Assembly (NCBI RefSeq): GCF_018502485.1
Contig: NZ_CP075546.1
Length of the DNA stretch: 64,000 bases
Source: Methanospirillum purgamenti
GTDB lineage: Archaea; Halobacteriota; Methanomicrobia; Methanomicrobiales; Methanospirillaceae
Reading direction: 5' to 3' (one strand)
The notes under the pieces were generated by a model that saw nothing but the letters and a program-made list of their open reading frames with translations, made no database searches and was not told where the DNA came from. This document shows positions 36,885-45,617 of the stretch, one piece after another. Each line of letters opens with the position of its first letter. The first letter of the stretch is position 1. Position numbers and translations under genes: made by a program.

Positions 36885-38978
36885 ATGATAGAATCCAGTC
36901 AGATCGTTGCTGTAATATCCTGGGTACTTCTGCTAATTTTTTTTCATCTTGCGCTTTATCCCTGGATTAAGGATTATCTTCCTGAAATAGCGGTTCCAGT
37001 TTCATGGACTGGAGGATTTATCCTCACAACTCTTGCTACCTGGTATGCGGTACTGAGTGGCCTTCCTGCTGGTATAGGGATCATTCCGGTTCTTATCATC
37101 TGCATCTGTACCTGTTATTATAAGAAAACCGGATTTTATTGCCAAATTCCTTTGGAATGGAGATATTACCTCCTCTTTTCTCTCGTTTTTGGAGCCATGC
37201 TCATTGTCCGGGCGTATAATCCGGATATTAATGGGGCCGAAAAGTTCATGGATCATGGATTTCTTGCTTCAATCCTCCGGTCTCCTCTGGTCCCTCCACT
37301 CGATCCCTGGTTTGCAGGTGGTTTTTTGAATGTGTATTATTATCTGGGTCACTGGATGATAGCTACACCCGCCCTGATGGCAGGGATTCCTTCATATATT
37401 CTTTTCAATCTGGCGCTTCCGACTGTTGCTGCCCTTTCGGCGATAAATATTTACGGAGTTGGACACCTTGTATTAAAAAGAACACGGCTTCTCCCCGTTC
37501 TTGCCTTTTTTATAGTAAATCCCTATTTTATTTACCTGGCTTTGTCTGGAACACGCTCGTTTACTCTTCTTTGGGATAGCAGCAGAGTCATTGAGAACAC
37601 AATAAATGAATATCCTCTCTTTTCATTTTTATTCGGCGATGTACACGCTCATGTTTTGGGAATATTACCACAGACATTTTTAGTCCTGATGGTGACTGCT
37701 GCACTTACCTATTGGACCAACAGTAACAAAAGCAGATTAACCATCCTGTTATTCACAGCACTTGGTCTGTCAATCGTGCCTGCAGTGAACAGTTGGGATG
37801 TTTTTATCTGGGCGCCGATGATTCTTGGAACCGGACTGTGGTTGATTTCAAAAGAATATCACATCTTCTATCATTTAACACATCCAAAAGCCATTATTTT
37901 GAGATTGCTGACTGTTATTAAAGAAAGAGATTTTTCTCAAGCACTAGATCCTGGCCCTGTTGCCTTCTTTTATCTGTTATTGGTTCCGGCAGCAAGTCTG
38001 ATTCTCATCAGTCCACTCCTGTTTGGGATGCAATCCCCCGGTATTGAAGGGTTTGGTTTTGTGCATGCACCGTCAACTCTTCAACAATTTTTACTGGTCA
38101 ATGGCTGGTTTTTCATCGGGTTTATTTTTTCACTCAGGACTCAAATGATGAAAGTTCCCTGGATTATTGTGGCAATAATCCCCTTTTTTTTGACCGGGTA
38201 CATCTCTGCTGGTCTGGCAGGTCTGTTCCTGGTATTAGTTCTTCATCGCAGATCTGGTCCTGCTGATCTTCTTGCAGCTGGTGGTTTGGCCATTCTCCTC
38301 TTTTGTGAACTAATCTACTTGGTAGACAATATGGGAGAGGTATATTACCGGATGAACACGGTATTTAAACTCTATATCGGAGCATGGATTCTTTGTGGAA
38401 CTGCAGCAGCTCTCATGGTGGGACGAGAGTGTGATATTTATTTTTCTGTTCACCCCGGATTAAAAAGCCGGATTCTTCAATATACTGTAGTTATCATGCT
38501 CATCCTCTGCTTGATCATACCTCCTGTTATTGTCTCCACTATCCATGGTTCTCATACTCCTACTCTGGACGGGATGGCATGGTTGAAAGGAACTCACCAG
38601 GGAGATGCTGAGGCAATTACCTTCCTGCGAACACTTCCTGGATCCCATATTCTTGTGGAAGCAACCGGAGATGATTACCAATATACCTCCCGGGTGTCTT
38701 CTTTTACAGGAGTTCCCACAATAATCGGATGGCAATTTCATGAATATATGTGGAGAGGTGACAATCCGAAAGGATGGTATGGTCAGCGGAGTAAAGATAT
38801 ACAGACCATCTATGAAGATCCTGATCAGACCATCAGGCTCATGAACCAATATAAAGCTGATCTGCTCTATGTCGGTCCGGTGGAACATGAGAAGTATGCA
38901 ATCTTACTTCCTCTGGAGGGTCTGCAGGAACTGTACAGGAACCGCGATGTTACCATCTATCATCACACACTTTCCTGA
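36885..38978 (+). CDS. DUF2298 polytopic membrane protein
   Basis: 697 aa with about fourteen spans. Segments LDPWFAGGFLNVYYYLGHW, FLFGDVHAHVLG and the C-terminal GEVYYRMNTVFKLY are typical of DUF2298 (Chlor_Arch_YYY) proteins, which have GT-C-like features and occur with Agl23 and flippase-domain genes. Probably a membrane glycosyltransferase or polymer-export component; no activity is established. It is the last gene of the 33.98-38.98 kb operon. Confidence 0.82.
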   Translation: MIESSQIVAVISWVLLLIFFHLALYPWIKDYLPEIAVPVSWTGGFILTTLATWYAVLSGLPAGIGIIPVLIICICTCYYKKTGFYCQIPLEWRYYLLFSLVFGAMLIVRAYNPDINGAEKFMDHGFLASILRSPLVPPLDPWFAGGFLNVYYYLGHWMIATPALMAGIPSYILFNLALPTVAALSAINIYGVGHLVLKRTRLLPVLAFFIVNPYFIYLALSGTRSFTLLWDSSRVIENTINEYPLFSFLFGDVHAHVLGILPQTFLVLMVTAALTYWTNSNKSRLTILLFTALGLSIVPAVNSWDVFIWAPMILGTGLWLISKEYHIFYHLTHPKAIILRLLTVIKERDFSQALDPGPVAFFYLLLVPAASLILISPLLFGMQSPGIEGFGFVHAPSTLQQFLLVNGWFFIGFIFSLRTQMMKVPWIIVAIIPFFLTGYISAGLAGLFLVLVLHRRSGPADLLAAGGLAILLFCELIYLVDNMGEVYYRMNTVFKLYIGAWILCGTAAALMVGRECDIYFSVHPGLKSRILQYTVVIMLILCLIIPPVIVSTIHGSHTPTLDGMAWLKGTHQGDAEAITFLRTLPGSHILVEATGDDYQYTSRVSSFTGVPTIIGWQFHEYMWRGDNPKGWYGQRSKDIQTIYEDPDQTIRLMNQYKADLLYVGPVEHEKYAILLPLEGLQELYRNRDVTIYHHTLS

Positions 38979-38989
38979 AATCTGTCTAC

Positions 38990-39011
38990 TTTTGGGGCAT
39001 TTCACCCAAAA
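38990..39011 (+). terminator. Hairpin after the glycan gene cluster
   Basis: TTTTGGG (38990-38996) pairs with CCCAAAA (39005-39011) around an 8-nt loop, 11 nt after the DUF2298 stop and before the L7Ae promoter. It is a plausible 3' end for the upstream operon. Confidence 0.45.
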
Positions 39012-39033
39012 AACAGGGCCTGGTTTACGAACC

Positions 39034-39039
39034 TTTAAA
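39034..39039 (+). promoter_or_regulatory. TATA-like element of the L7Ae operon
   Basis: TTTAAA lies about 25 nt before the expected transcription start near 39060-39064, which would put the 5' end just before the folded leader. Position and sequence only. Confidence 0.5.
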
Positions 39040-39060
39040 CGCCCACAACCGTAACTTATA

Positions 39061-39127
39061 TGGCACATTCGTCATCTGCTGATGAGTGATGACGGAGGGT
39101 CATGCCCCTCCTGAATGAGGTGAATTC
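39061..39127 (+). promoter_or_regulatory. L7Ae operon leader with box C/D or kink-turn-like fold
   Basis: Two hairpins sit between promoter and gene: CGTCATC/GATGACG (39070-39076 with 39088-39094) and GGAGGG/CCCTCC (39094-39099 with 39106-39111). They share base 39094 and may be alternatives. A consensus box C (GTGATGA, 39086-39092) and box D (CTGA, 39111-39114) flank the second stem, the arrangement that L7Ae itself binds. The ribosome site GAGGTGA (39117-39123) follows immediately, so binding could block translation. Confidence 0.55.
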
Positions 39128-39496
39128 ATGGCAAACTACGTTACCTTTGAAGTCTCTGAAGAGATCCAGAATAAGGCTCTTGAAGCCGTCGAAGCCGCAC
39201 GTGAAAGCGGAAAAATCAAAAAGGGCTCCAACGAAGCCACCAAGGCCATCGAGCGCGGCATCGCACAGTTGGTCCTTATTGGCGGAGATGTTGAACCTGC
39301 AGAGATCGTCATGCATCTTGGACCACTCTGCGATGAAAAGAAGATTCCGTACCTCTATATCAGCAAGCAGAATGATATCGGCGCTGCTTGCGGACTGGAA
39401 GTCGGCTCTGCTGCTGCAGCTATCGTAAAGTCCGGAAAAGCAAAAGAGACCATCGATGAAATTGCTGCACAGATAGCAGCTCTCAAAGCTGAGTGA
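39128..39496 (+). CDS. rpl7ae: Ribosomal protein L7Ae
   Basis: 122 aa, full-length archaeal L7Ae. Signatures: KKGSNEATKAIERG, which contacts kink-turn RNA, and VLIGGDVEPAEIVMHLGPLCDE. Besides the ribosome it is part of box C/D and H/ACA particles and RNase P in archaea. First gene of L7Ae-S28e-L24e-NDK, all within 6 nt of each other. Its leader has a possible L7Ae-binding motif. Confidence 0.98.
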   Translation: MANYVTFEVSEEIQNKALEAVEAARESGKIKKGSNEATKAIERGIAQLVLIGGDVEPAEIVMHLGPLCDEKKIPYLYISKQNDIGAACGLEVGSAAAAIVKSGKAKETIDEIAAQIAALKAE

Positions 39497-39501
39497 ATAC
39501 C

Positions 39502-39705
39502 ATGGACGGAACGCCCGCTGAAGTAATCGAGGTTATCGGGTCAACCGGTATGCATGGAGAAGCCATGCAGGTTAAAGCCCGTATCCTTGATGGCCCGAAC
39601 AAGGGGCGGATTATCACCCGCAACACGGTAGGACCGATCCGTGAAGGTGATGTTCTGATGCTCCTTGAGACCGAACGTGAAGCAAAGAAACTTTCCCGGA
39701 GGTAA
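39502..39705 (+). CDS. rps28e: 30S ribosomal protein S28e
   Basis: 67 aa from the ATG at 39502; a GTG three codons earlier is not needed. The C-terminal NTVGPIREGDVLMLLETEREAKKL is the family signature. It is 5 nt from both neighbours. Confidence 0.97.
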   Translation: MDGTPAEVIEVIGSTGMHGEAMQVKARILDGPNKGRIITRNTVGPIREGDVLMLLETEREAKKLSRR

Positions 39706-39710
39706 GAACT

Positions 39711-39902
39711 ATGATTGATACGCATATCTGTTCTTTCTGCGGTCTGCAGATGGAGCCTGGAACCGGGAAGATGTATGTCAAGAAAGACGGACAGATTTTC
39801 TATTACTGCAGCACCAAGTGCCAGAAGAACCATAAGCTCGGACGTATCCCACGCCGTGTCAGATGGACCACCGCTGGCCGGAAAGCTCTTGGCAAGGTAT
39901 AA
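39711..39902 (+). CDS. rpl24e: 50S ribosomal protein L24e
   Basis: 63 aa zinc-ribbon ribosomal protein: CSFCG...CSTKCQKN supplies four Cys ligands, followed by the basic RIPRRVRWT segment. Full length for the archaeal family; sits between S28e and NDK in a conserved order. Confidence 0.97.
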   Translation: MIDTHICSFCGLQMEPGTGKMYVKKDGQIFYYCSTKCQKNHKLGRIPRRVRWTTAGRKALGKV

Positions 39903-39904
39903 CA

Positions 39905-40354
39905 ATGGAACGGACATTTCTGATGGTAAAGCCTGACGGAGTTCAGCGCGGACTTATCGGTGAAGTTATCACCCGGTTTGAACGCCGTGGATTCAAGATG
40001 GTTGCCTCACGATTTGAACGGCTTCCAGATGCACGGGTTATGGAACACTATGCAGAACACGTGCAGAAACCTTTCTTCCCAGGTCTGAAGGCATACATCA
40101 CTTCAGGACCCTGTTTCATGATGGTATGGGAAGGAAAAGATATCGTGAAGATAAGCAGGGACATGATCGGAGCAACAAACCCTGCCGGTGCAGCACCTGG
40201 CACGATTCGTGGAGACTTTGCCCTTGAGATAGGGATGAACGTCATCCATGGCTCTGACTCTGTAGAAACTGCAAATCGCGAGATTGCTATTCATTTCAAA
40301 CCGGAAGAACTTGTTTCATATACCCGGATTGATGAACAGTACCTCTACGAATAA
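39905..40354 (+). CDS. ndk: Nucleoside-diphosphate kinase
   Basis: 149 aa from the ATG at 39905 (MERTFLMVKPDGVQRG). The active-site motif NVIHGSDS contains the phosphoacceptor His; TNPAGAAPGTIRGDF binds the nucleotide. It balances NTP pools. Last gene of the L7Ae operon; a T-run (near 40357-40363) just after the stop is a likely terminator. An IF5B gene, often next in related genomes, is absent here. Confidence 0.97.
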   Translation: MERTFLMVKPDGVQRGLIGEVITRFERRGFKMVASRFERLPDARVMEHYAEHVQKPFFPGLKAYITSGPCFMMVWEGKDIVKISRDMIGATNPAGAAPGTIRGDFALEIGMNVIHGSDSVETANREIAIHFKPEELVSYTRIDEQYLYE

Positions 40355-40456
40355 ATTTTTTTGATTGGCTTTTACCATTTTTTCCTGTGACTGAGATTTA
40401 TCCCGGATATTTCAATACAAAAGAGAAGAATAGTAGTACCCGATTGGTGACCTGGG

Positions 40457-41215
40457 ATGACTGCACATAAACCGATGATCATGAAGATGAGAGTCTGTCT
40501 GCTTGTATTTCTTCTGATAGCCGGATTAATTGCAGCCGGGTGTACCGAATCCGACCGCATCAGGGATCAGGCACGTTCTGCCTTTGAAGATGGGCGATAT
40601 GCTGAATCAGTATCTCTGTATGATCAGGCGATCAGGATCTCTGGAACCGACAGTGAACTCTACTATCTGAAGGGTCTGGCTCTTTTTGAACTTGTCAGAT
40701 ATAAAGATGCCATCGATGCTTTTACTGCTGCAATTAGGGTCAAAGCGGATTATCCTGCAGCATGGTATTGGAAAGGTCGTGCCAGTTACATGATGGGCGA
40801 TTATGATGAGGCAGTCAGATCTTTTTACAAGGCCATTGAACTTGATGAAGCAAATACAGAATACTGGTATTATCGTGGTCTTGCTTTAAGTGGACGAGGC
40901 CAGTACGATCTTGCAGTTGCTCACTTTGATAAAATTCTCCTCATGGATCCGTCAATGGAAAAAGCCTGGAGTTCCCGGGGGTACGCTTTTGTCATGGAAA
41001 AGAATTATACAAATGCACTCGCTTCCTTTGAAAAGGCACTTACATTAAACTCAGCCAACGCAGAGAACTGGATAAACAAAGCGTCTGTTCTCCGGGTTCT
41101 CGGTCGAAATGATGAAGCGGAAGTCGCAATAAATCAGGCAAACCTGCTTTATAAAAAACAGGGAGAAGATATTGCACGTAAGATCCCAAAGACTCCCATC
41201 TCTGTTGTTCCCTGA
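40457..41215 (+). CDS. TPR lipoprotein
   Basis: 252 aa. N-terminal signal with lipobox LIAAGC; several in-frame ATGs lie in the first 11 codons and I kept the first, which has GGTGA upstream. The rest is about six TPR units with the usual small-residue/Tyr/Pro pattern (for example AWYWKGRASYMMGDYDEAVRSFYKAIEL). Likely a surface protein-interaction scaffold. The next gene encodes a similar protein. Confidence 0.8.
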   Translation: MTAHKPMIMKMRVCLLVFLLIAGLIAAGCTESDRIRDQARSAFEDGRYAESVSLYDQAIRISGTDSELYYLKGLALFELVRYKDAIDAFTAAIRVKADYPAAWYWKGRASYMMGDYDEAVRSFYKAIELDEANTEYWYYRGLALSGRGQYDLAVAHFDKILLMDPSMEKAWSSRGYAFVMEKNYTNALASFEKALTLNSANAENWINKASVLRVLGRNDEAEVAINQANLLYKKQGEDIARKIPKTPISVVP

Positions 41216-41294
41216 CCAGAGAGGAAGACATTTCTTATTTCTCTGATAATGAATAAAAAGAATTGTGTATTCTGGCACCTGGAATGATATCGTC

Positions 41295-42005
41295 ATGAAG
41301 TTCGGTTCAACTGTTTTAATATCCCTGTCAGTATTGATGCTGATTCTCCTATGTGGATGTCTGGGATCAGAAGGATGGAGTGCGCAGGACTGGATTGAAC
41401 AAGGGAACCGGTTCGCAAAAGACGGACTCTATATTGAAGCAGTTGATGCATACAGCAATTCCATTCGGCTTGATCCGGTAAATCCGAAAGTATGGACCTG
41501 GAGAGGTATTGCTCTTCAGCATCTGGGAAGGCGGCAGGAAGCCATGAATGACTTTGATGAAGCTATAAGGCTGAATCCGGATGAAAGTGGTGCCTGGCAG
41601 GGGAAAGCCTCTTCATACATTGAAGATGGCCAGTATAAACTGGCTATCAAAGCTGCAGAACGTTCATTGGAACTTGCCGGGCCAGATGACAAAAAAGAGA
41701 ATTCATACCTGCTCCTCGGTTTTGCCTATAATCGTCTTGAGAATTACGAGGATGCACTACTTAAGTTTGATAAGGCTATTGAGATTGATCCTAAACGCAT
41801 TGATCTATGGCAACATAAGGCATACACTCTGACAAAACTAGGCAGATTCATGGAAGTCCTCAAATGCTATGAGGTCATGACGGGAATTGATCCTGAAAAC
41901 CCGGAGATATGGAATAAAAAAGGTGAGATTCACCTAGTACTTGGTCAGATAAATGAAGCAAATGAAGCTTTTACCTATGCGAAAAGCCTTATTGAAAGAA
42001 ATTAA
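41295..42005 (+). CDS. TPR lipoprotein, paralogue of the preceding gene
   Basis: 236 aa from the ATG at 41295 (MKFGS). Signal with lipobox LLCGC, then about five TPR units (VWTWRGIALQHLGRRQEAMNDFDEAIRLNP and similar). Its layout matches the upstream gene 80 nt away, so the pair probably arose by tandem duplication. No enzymatic motif. Confidence 0.8.
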   Translation: MKFGSTVLISLSVLMLILLCGCLGSEGWSAQDWIEQGNRFAKDGLYIEAVDAYSNSIRLDPVNPKVWTWRGIALQHLGRRQEAMNDFDEAIRLNPDESGAWQGKASSYIEDGQYKLAIKAAERSLELAGPDDKKENSYLLLGFAYNRLENYEDALLKFDKAIEIDPKRIDLWQHKAYTLTKLGRFMEVLKCYEVMTGIDPENPEIWNKKGEIHLVLGQINEANEAFTYAKSLIERN

Positions 42006-42020
42006 TAAAAAAACTGTTTT

Positions 42021-42584
42021 TTATAGTCTGGATTCACCAAACAGGTTCAGAAGATCCTTTATATGTGCACCTGATTCCTGGAGAAGCGGTTCCTGTCCTG
42101 GGGTTAGCTCTGTTGCCTGAAGTTGACTAACGAGATCTTTGATCGCATGAAGATGAGTGATGACTTTTGTCCTGACATGGTCATGTTCTGCCGGAGGTGG
42201 AATATCCTTCTTTTTCCTGACTGATTCGCGAATTTTATAGGCAAGCTCAGTAAACTGTGCACGCGGATCACCCCCTTTCTGTATGTAATAATCTGCCCCG
42301 GCGTTAAGAGCTTCAATTACCACATCTTCACGACCTCGTCCGGTGAAGATGATAAAAGGAATATGATTCCCATTTTCACGGATCGCCCGTAAAAAGGCAA
42401 GTCCATTCATGACCGGCATTTCATAATCTGACACAACCGCATCAAAACTTTGCTCCTGAAGCATGGTAAGCCCTTCCTGGGCTGATAACACTGTGGTTAC
42501 CGAAAACTCTCCATGACGCTCGAGAAAAGCACGGGCAATATCCAGTATTACCGGTTCATCATCAACAAGCAGGACAGATATCAT
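42021..42584 (-). CDS. Response regulator with helical C-terminal region
   Basis: 187 aa from the ATG at 42584 (MISVLLVDDEP). Receiver domain: acidic pair DDE, phosphoacceptor Asp in VVSDYEMP, Thr in FTGRGRE and Lys in YIQKGG, so all key residues are present. The C-terminal 60 residues are helical with no DNA-binding motif, so output is probably by protein interaction. It is convergent with the TPR pair. Confidence 0.85.
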   Translation of the reverse strand: MISVLLVDDEPVILDIARAFLERHGEFSVTTVLSAQEGLTMLQEQSFDAVVSDYEMPVMNGLAFLRAIRENGNHIPFIIFTGRGREDVVIEALNAGADYYIQKGGDPRAQFTELAYKIRESVRKKKDIPPPAEHDHVRTKVITHLHAIKDLVSQLQATELTPGQEPLLQESGAHIKDLLNLFGESRL

Positions 42585-42665
42585 AGACAGACACTTATTG
42601 CCGCTCATGGTCTTTAATCATGGCGATTGTTCTGAAAAAAAAGAACCCGAAGGTCAGGGTGAGAT

Positions 42666-43454
42666 TTATATATAGATGAAATGGAGCAATGCAAATGTTG
42701 CAAGGATAACAATAACCAGCACTGCACAAATAAAATCGCCTGCTCCAAAGATAAGTTTATGAAGCGGAAGTTTTTTTCTTGCCCTATATCCTCGCATATC
42801 AAGAGTCAAACCCAGAACCTGTGTTTTTGCAAGAGAATTTGCCACCAATGGGATCATGATAGGTTTCATACTCCTGATCTTTCCTGATACTCCTGTCCCT
42901 GGATTATATCCTCTACATAATTGGGCTTCATGAATTCGTTTGGCCTCAAGCTGAAGGCTCGGGATGAACCGGAGAGCAATAAGCAGCATTAGTACGTAAT
43001 CAACTGGCAAGCGGAATGCAAGCAGTCCGGTAACCAGGTCACTAGGTTTTGTGGCTATGACAAAAAGCTGGAATGCAGTTATCATCACGATAAACCGGAG
43101 CGATAAAATGACACCAAAAAGCAGTCCACCAAGGGTTATCCCAAATCCTGCCACCGATGGTTCTGTTGAAGGAAGGATGGTAAAAAGCATATCGCCTTCT
43201 TGAACTGTCAGACTTGTAAGAAGGACGAGGAAAAATGACAACAGGATCAGAAACGGAACCTGGGAGATTATTTCCTTGATTAATCCGGAGAATAATGCCC
43301 CAAACACCAAAACAACGATGAGGAAACAGAGAAAGGGAATCTGTGAAGACATAACACAGAGACCAACAATCAGGATTACCAGCAGAAGTTTCGTCACCGG
43401 ATTGAGATGATGAAGCGGACTGTTCCCAGGAATATACTGAAGAATTTCACTCAT
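42666..43454 (-). CDS. ECF transporter T component (CbiQ/EcfT family)
   Basis: 262 aa with about five to six spans. The two cytoplasmic coupling motifs with Ala-Arg-Gly are seen as AKRIHEAQLCRGYNPG and LTLDMRGYRAR, which contact the ATPases. It links the substrate-binding S protein to the energising module. It overlaps the ATPase gene by 4 nt. Confidence 0.9.
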   Translation of the reverse strand: MSEILQYIPGNSPLHHLNPVTKLLLVILIVGLCVMSSQIPFLCFLIVVLVFGALFSGLIKEIISQVPFLILLSFFLVLLTSLTVQEGDMLFTILPSTEPSVAGFGITLGGLLFGVILSLRFIVMITAFQLFVIATKPSDLVTGLLAFRLPVDYVLMLLIALRFIPSLQLEAKRIHEAQLCRGYNPGTGVSGKIRSMKPIMIPLVANSLAKTQVLGLTLDMRGYRARKKLPLHKLIFGAGDFICAVLVIVILATFALLHFIYI

Positions 43455-44887
43455 GCTGCCCGCCCCTTCAGGTTATGATAATCACCAATGATGTGACCGC
43501 TCTCCATCGCAATGATCCGGCTCGCATACTCTTCTGCTATCCTCATGTTATGAGTAACCATGATGATTGTGTGTCCCCTCTTTTGAAGAGTGAGCATAAG
43601 ATCCATCATCCGGTCTGATTCTATCTCATCAAGGCCGGTAGTTGGTTCATCCAGAATTATGATACCCGGTTTCATGGCTAGGATGCATGCAACAGCCAGG
43701 CGTTGTCGCTCGCCACGTGAGAGATGACGGGGATAGGTTGATTCAGAACCGGAGAGACCTACCATGTTCAGGACATCACTGATTACCTGGTCTGGATTAG
43801 CTGATCCAATGTTCTCTAGACCGAACATAATCTCATCCTTCACACTATCGGCAAAGAGCATGGTATCAGGATTCTGAAACACAAGCCCTGCTTCTTTAAC
43901 CAACTCAATTACTGGTGCGGTTGCCGCATTATGGCTCCGTACAAAAATTGTTCCACCATCAGGTCTGAGCAGACCATTCAAGTGTTTTACGAGTGTCGTC
44001 TTTCCTGATCCATTTTCACCCAGAATTGCAATAAACTCTCCTTCATAGAGAGTAACTGATACTCCACTGAGCGCTTCTATTTCACCGTACCGTTTCCTCA
44101 ACGTGTCTATTTTCACGATCACTGGACGATCTGCCGGAGTGTATGACTCAAGGTCAGGATCAGTATAGAGGGCTTTCATCGAACCCTGTTGTTCAGGATA
44201 AATCTCATCAAATGTTCCCTCCCGACTGATGTGTCCTTCTTCCATGACAATCACCCGGTCAGCGACATTCCGATATCCTTCAAGAGAGTGATCAACGATA
44301 ATGATAGTCTTACCAAGCTCTTTCAGCCCTTTTAGGATCTCAATAATCCGTGTTGTTGCATCAACATCTAATTCTGAAGTTGGTTCATCAAGGATGATAA
44401 CTTCAGTATCCATTGCAAGGGCCGCAGCAATCGCTACACGTTGTTTCTGGCCACCAGATAAGGCATAAGGTGGTCTCTCACGAAGATGGGAGATCCCACA
44501 CAAATCCATCACTTTTCGGACACGTTCTTCAATTTCCGTCTTTGAATCGATCCTTGTCTCAAGACCTGACGCCAACTCTTCCTCTACGCTTGTAAAAATG
44601 AGTTGGGAATCTGCATCATCAAAGACCATGCTGATATACCGGTTAAGTTCACCCACTCCGGTATATTCTGTGACTGGTTTGCCTTTCAGTGCAAGATAGC
44701 CGGTAACGTTTCCACCAAATTCATGCTGCAGTATTCCTGACAGAGCATAACACAAGGTCGTTTTACCAGCAGCCGTTGGACCGGTAACAAGGACTAGTTC
44801 TCCGGAATGAATAGAAAGAGTGATGTCCCGGAGGGCAGGTCGGATACCAACCGGGTATGTGTAGTTTAAGGATGTTGCAAGAATCAT
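43451..44887 (-). CDS. ECF transporter ATPase, two fused ABC domains
   Basis: 478 aa holding two complete ATPase domains, as in EcfA fusions. Domain 1: Walker A GPTAAGKTT, signature LSGGQKQR, Walker B VIILDEPTSELD. Domain 2: Walker A GENGSGKTT, signature LSRGERQR, Walker B IIILDEPTTGLD. Both sites look competent. It is translationally coupled to both neighbours by 4-nt overlaps. Confidence 0.92.
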   Translation of the reverse strand: MILATSLNYTYPVGIRPALRDITLSIHSGELVLVTGPTAAGKTTLCYALSGILQHEFGGNVTGYLALKGKPVTEYTGVGELNRYISMVFDDADSQLIFTSVEEELASGLETRIDSKTEIEERVRKVMDLCGISHLRERPPYALSGGQKQRVAIAAALAMDTEVIILDEPTSELDVDATTRIIEILKGLKELGKTIIIVDHSLEGYRNVADRVIVMEEGHISREGTFDEIYPEQQGSMKALYTDPDLESYTPADRPVIVKIDTLRKRYGEIEALSGVSVTLYEGEFIAILGENGSGKTTLVKHLNGLLRPDGGTIFVRSHNAATAPVIELVKEAGLVFQNPDTMLFADSVKDEIMFGLENIGSANPDQVISDVLNMVGLSGSESTYPRHLSRGERQRLAVACILAMKPGIIILDEPTTGLDEIESDRMMDLMLTLQKRGHTIIMVTHNMRIAEEYASRIIAMESGHIIGDYHNLKGRAA

Positions 44888-45429
44888 GATCGACGTGATA
44901 ATGCTCGTGATGCAGGAACATACAGGAGTTGAGCGATTATTGTGTTGATAATTGCCGTCGGGAGAACAATCATGATCATCATGGCACTGAAGAATGCATA
45001 CATGCTTTCATAGTTGAATGCCTTAAACAGCAGGCCAGGAGCTACCATTACGAGCAGCATAACAATGCAGATGAATGATATTCCACTTGCAAGGGTTGCT
45101 ACGAGGGTAGCGGCGAATGGAGCTGCTGAGAACCTTGTTTTCAATGCCTGGAAGACCAGGAGACATGCAACAGCTCCGATAGGTTCACTGATAAGATTTC
45201 CTGGAGGAAATATTGAATGACTGATGAGGGCACTGATTATTCCGCCAATAAATCCTATCCCGAGTGCCTGGGAAAATTTAGGAACAACCAGCATGATGGC
45301 CAGACAATAAAATACAATAACAAAATTTGGTACTAAGAACGGTGGAAGCGGTGCATAGAGTGCAGCGAATCGTGCAATTGCACCCACTGCAAGTAAAATG
45401 CCGACAATGGCGATATCCTGTGATTTCAT
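44884..45429 (-). CDS. ECF transporter substrate-binding S component
   Basis: 181 aa from the ATG at 45429 (MKSQDIAIV). A longer reading would add 48 residues from the structured leader and is unlikely. About six spans. The pattern PNFVIVFYCLAIMLVVP...SALISHSIFPPGNLISEP recalls the TrpP-like tryptophan group of S components, but this is a weak pattern match and vitamin substrates remain possible. First gene of the S-A-A-T operon. Confidence 0.72.
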   Translation of the reverse strand: MKSQDIAIVGILLAVGAIARFAALYAPLPPFLVPNFVIVFYCLAIMLVVPKFSQALGIGFIGGIISALISHSIFPPGNLISEPIGAVACLLVFQALKTRFSAAPFAATLVATLASGISFICIVMLLVMVAPGLLFKAFNYESMYAFFSAMMIMIVLPTAIINTIIAQLLYVPASRALSRRS

Positions 45430-45550
45430 GTTTTTCTTTAATGATTGGTATTCAAATGAGCAATACAATACTGAATGGAATAATGAGTCATCGCCAGTAT
45501 ATGGGCGATCCTGGACATGCACCTCTGAGAAGGTGATGGACATGTTGTAA
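45430..45550 (-). promoter_or_regulatory. Structured leader of the ECF transporter operon
   Basis: Upstream of the S component, the transcribed strand has hairpin CACCT/AGGTG (45535-45520) and hairpin ATCGCC/GGCGAT (45509-45490). The octamer CATGTCCA occurs twice, at 45544-45537 and 45519-45512, once before and once after the first stem. A TATA-like TATAAT stretch near 45570 would place the start just before it. This could be a regulatory RNA or a protein-binding site; it matches no riboswitch consensus I know. Confidence 0.45.
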
Positions 45551-45617
45551 CATCTATGTATGAAATTATACATTGGCCTATATGAAGATTGTCAGACCTG
45601 TAGTACCTGCTCATGTC

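Noticed and set aside
45520..45535. CTGAGA motif suggesting a TPP riboswitch
   Set aside because: It is on the strand opposite the transporter genes, and the other conserved TPP blocks are absent.
45430..45573. 48-residue extension of the ECF S component
   Set aside because: It runs through the hairpin leader and adds no membrane segment or family similarity.
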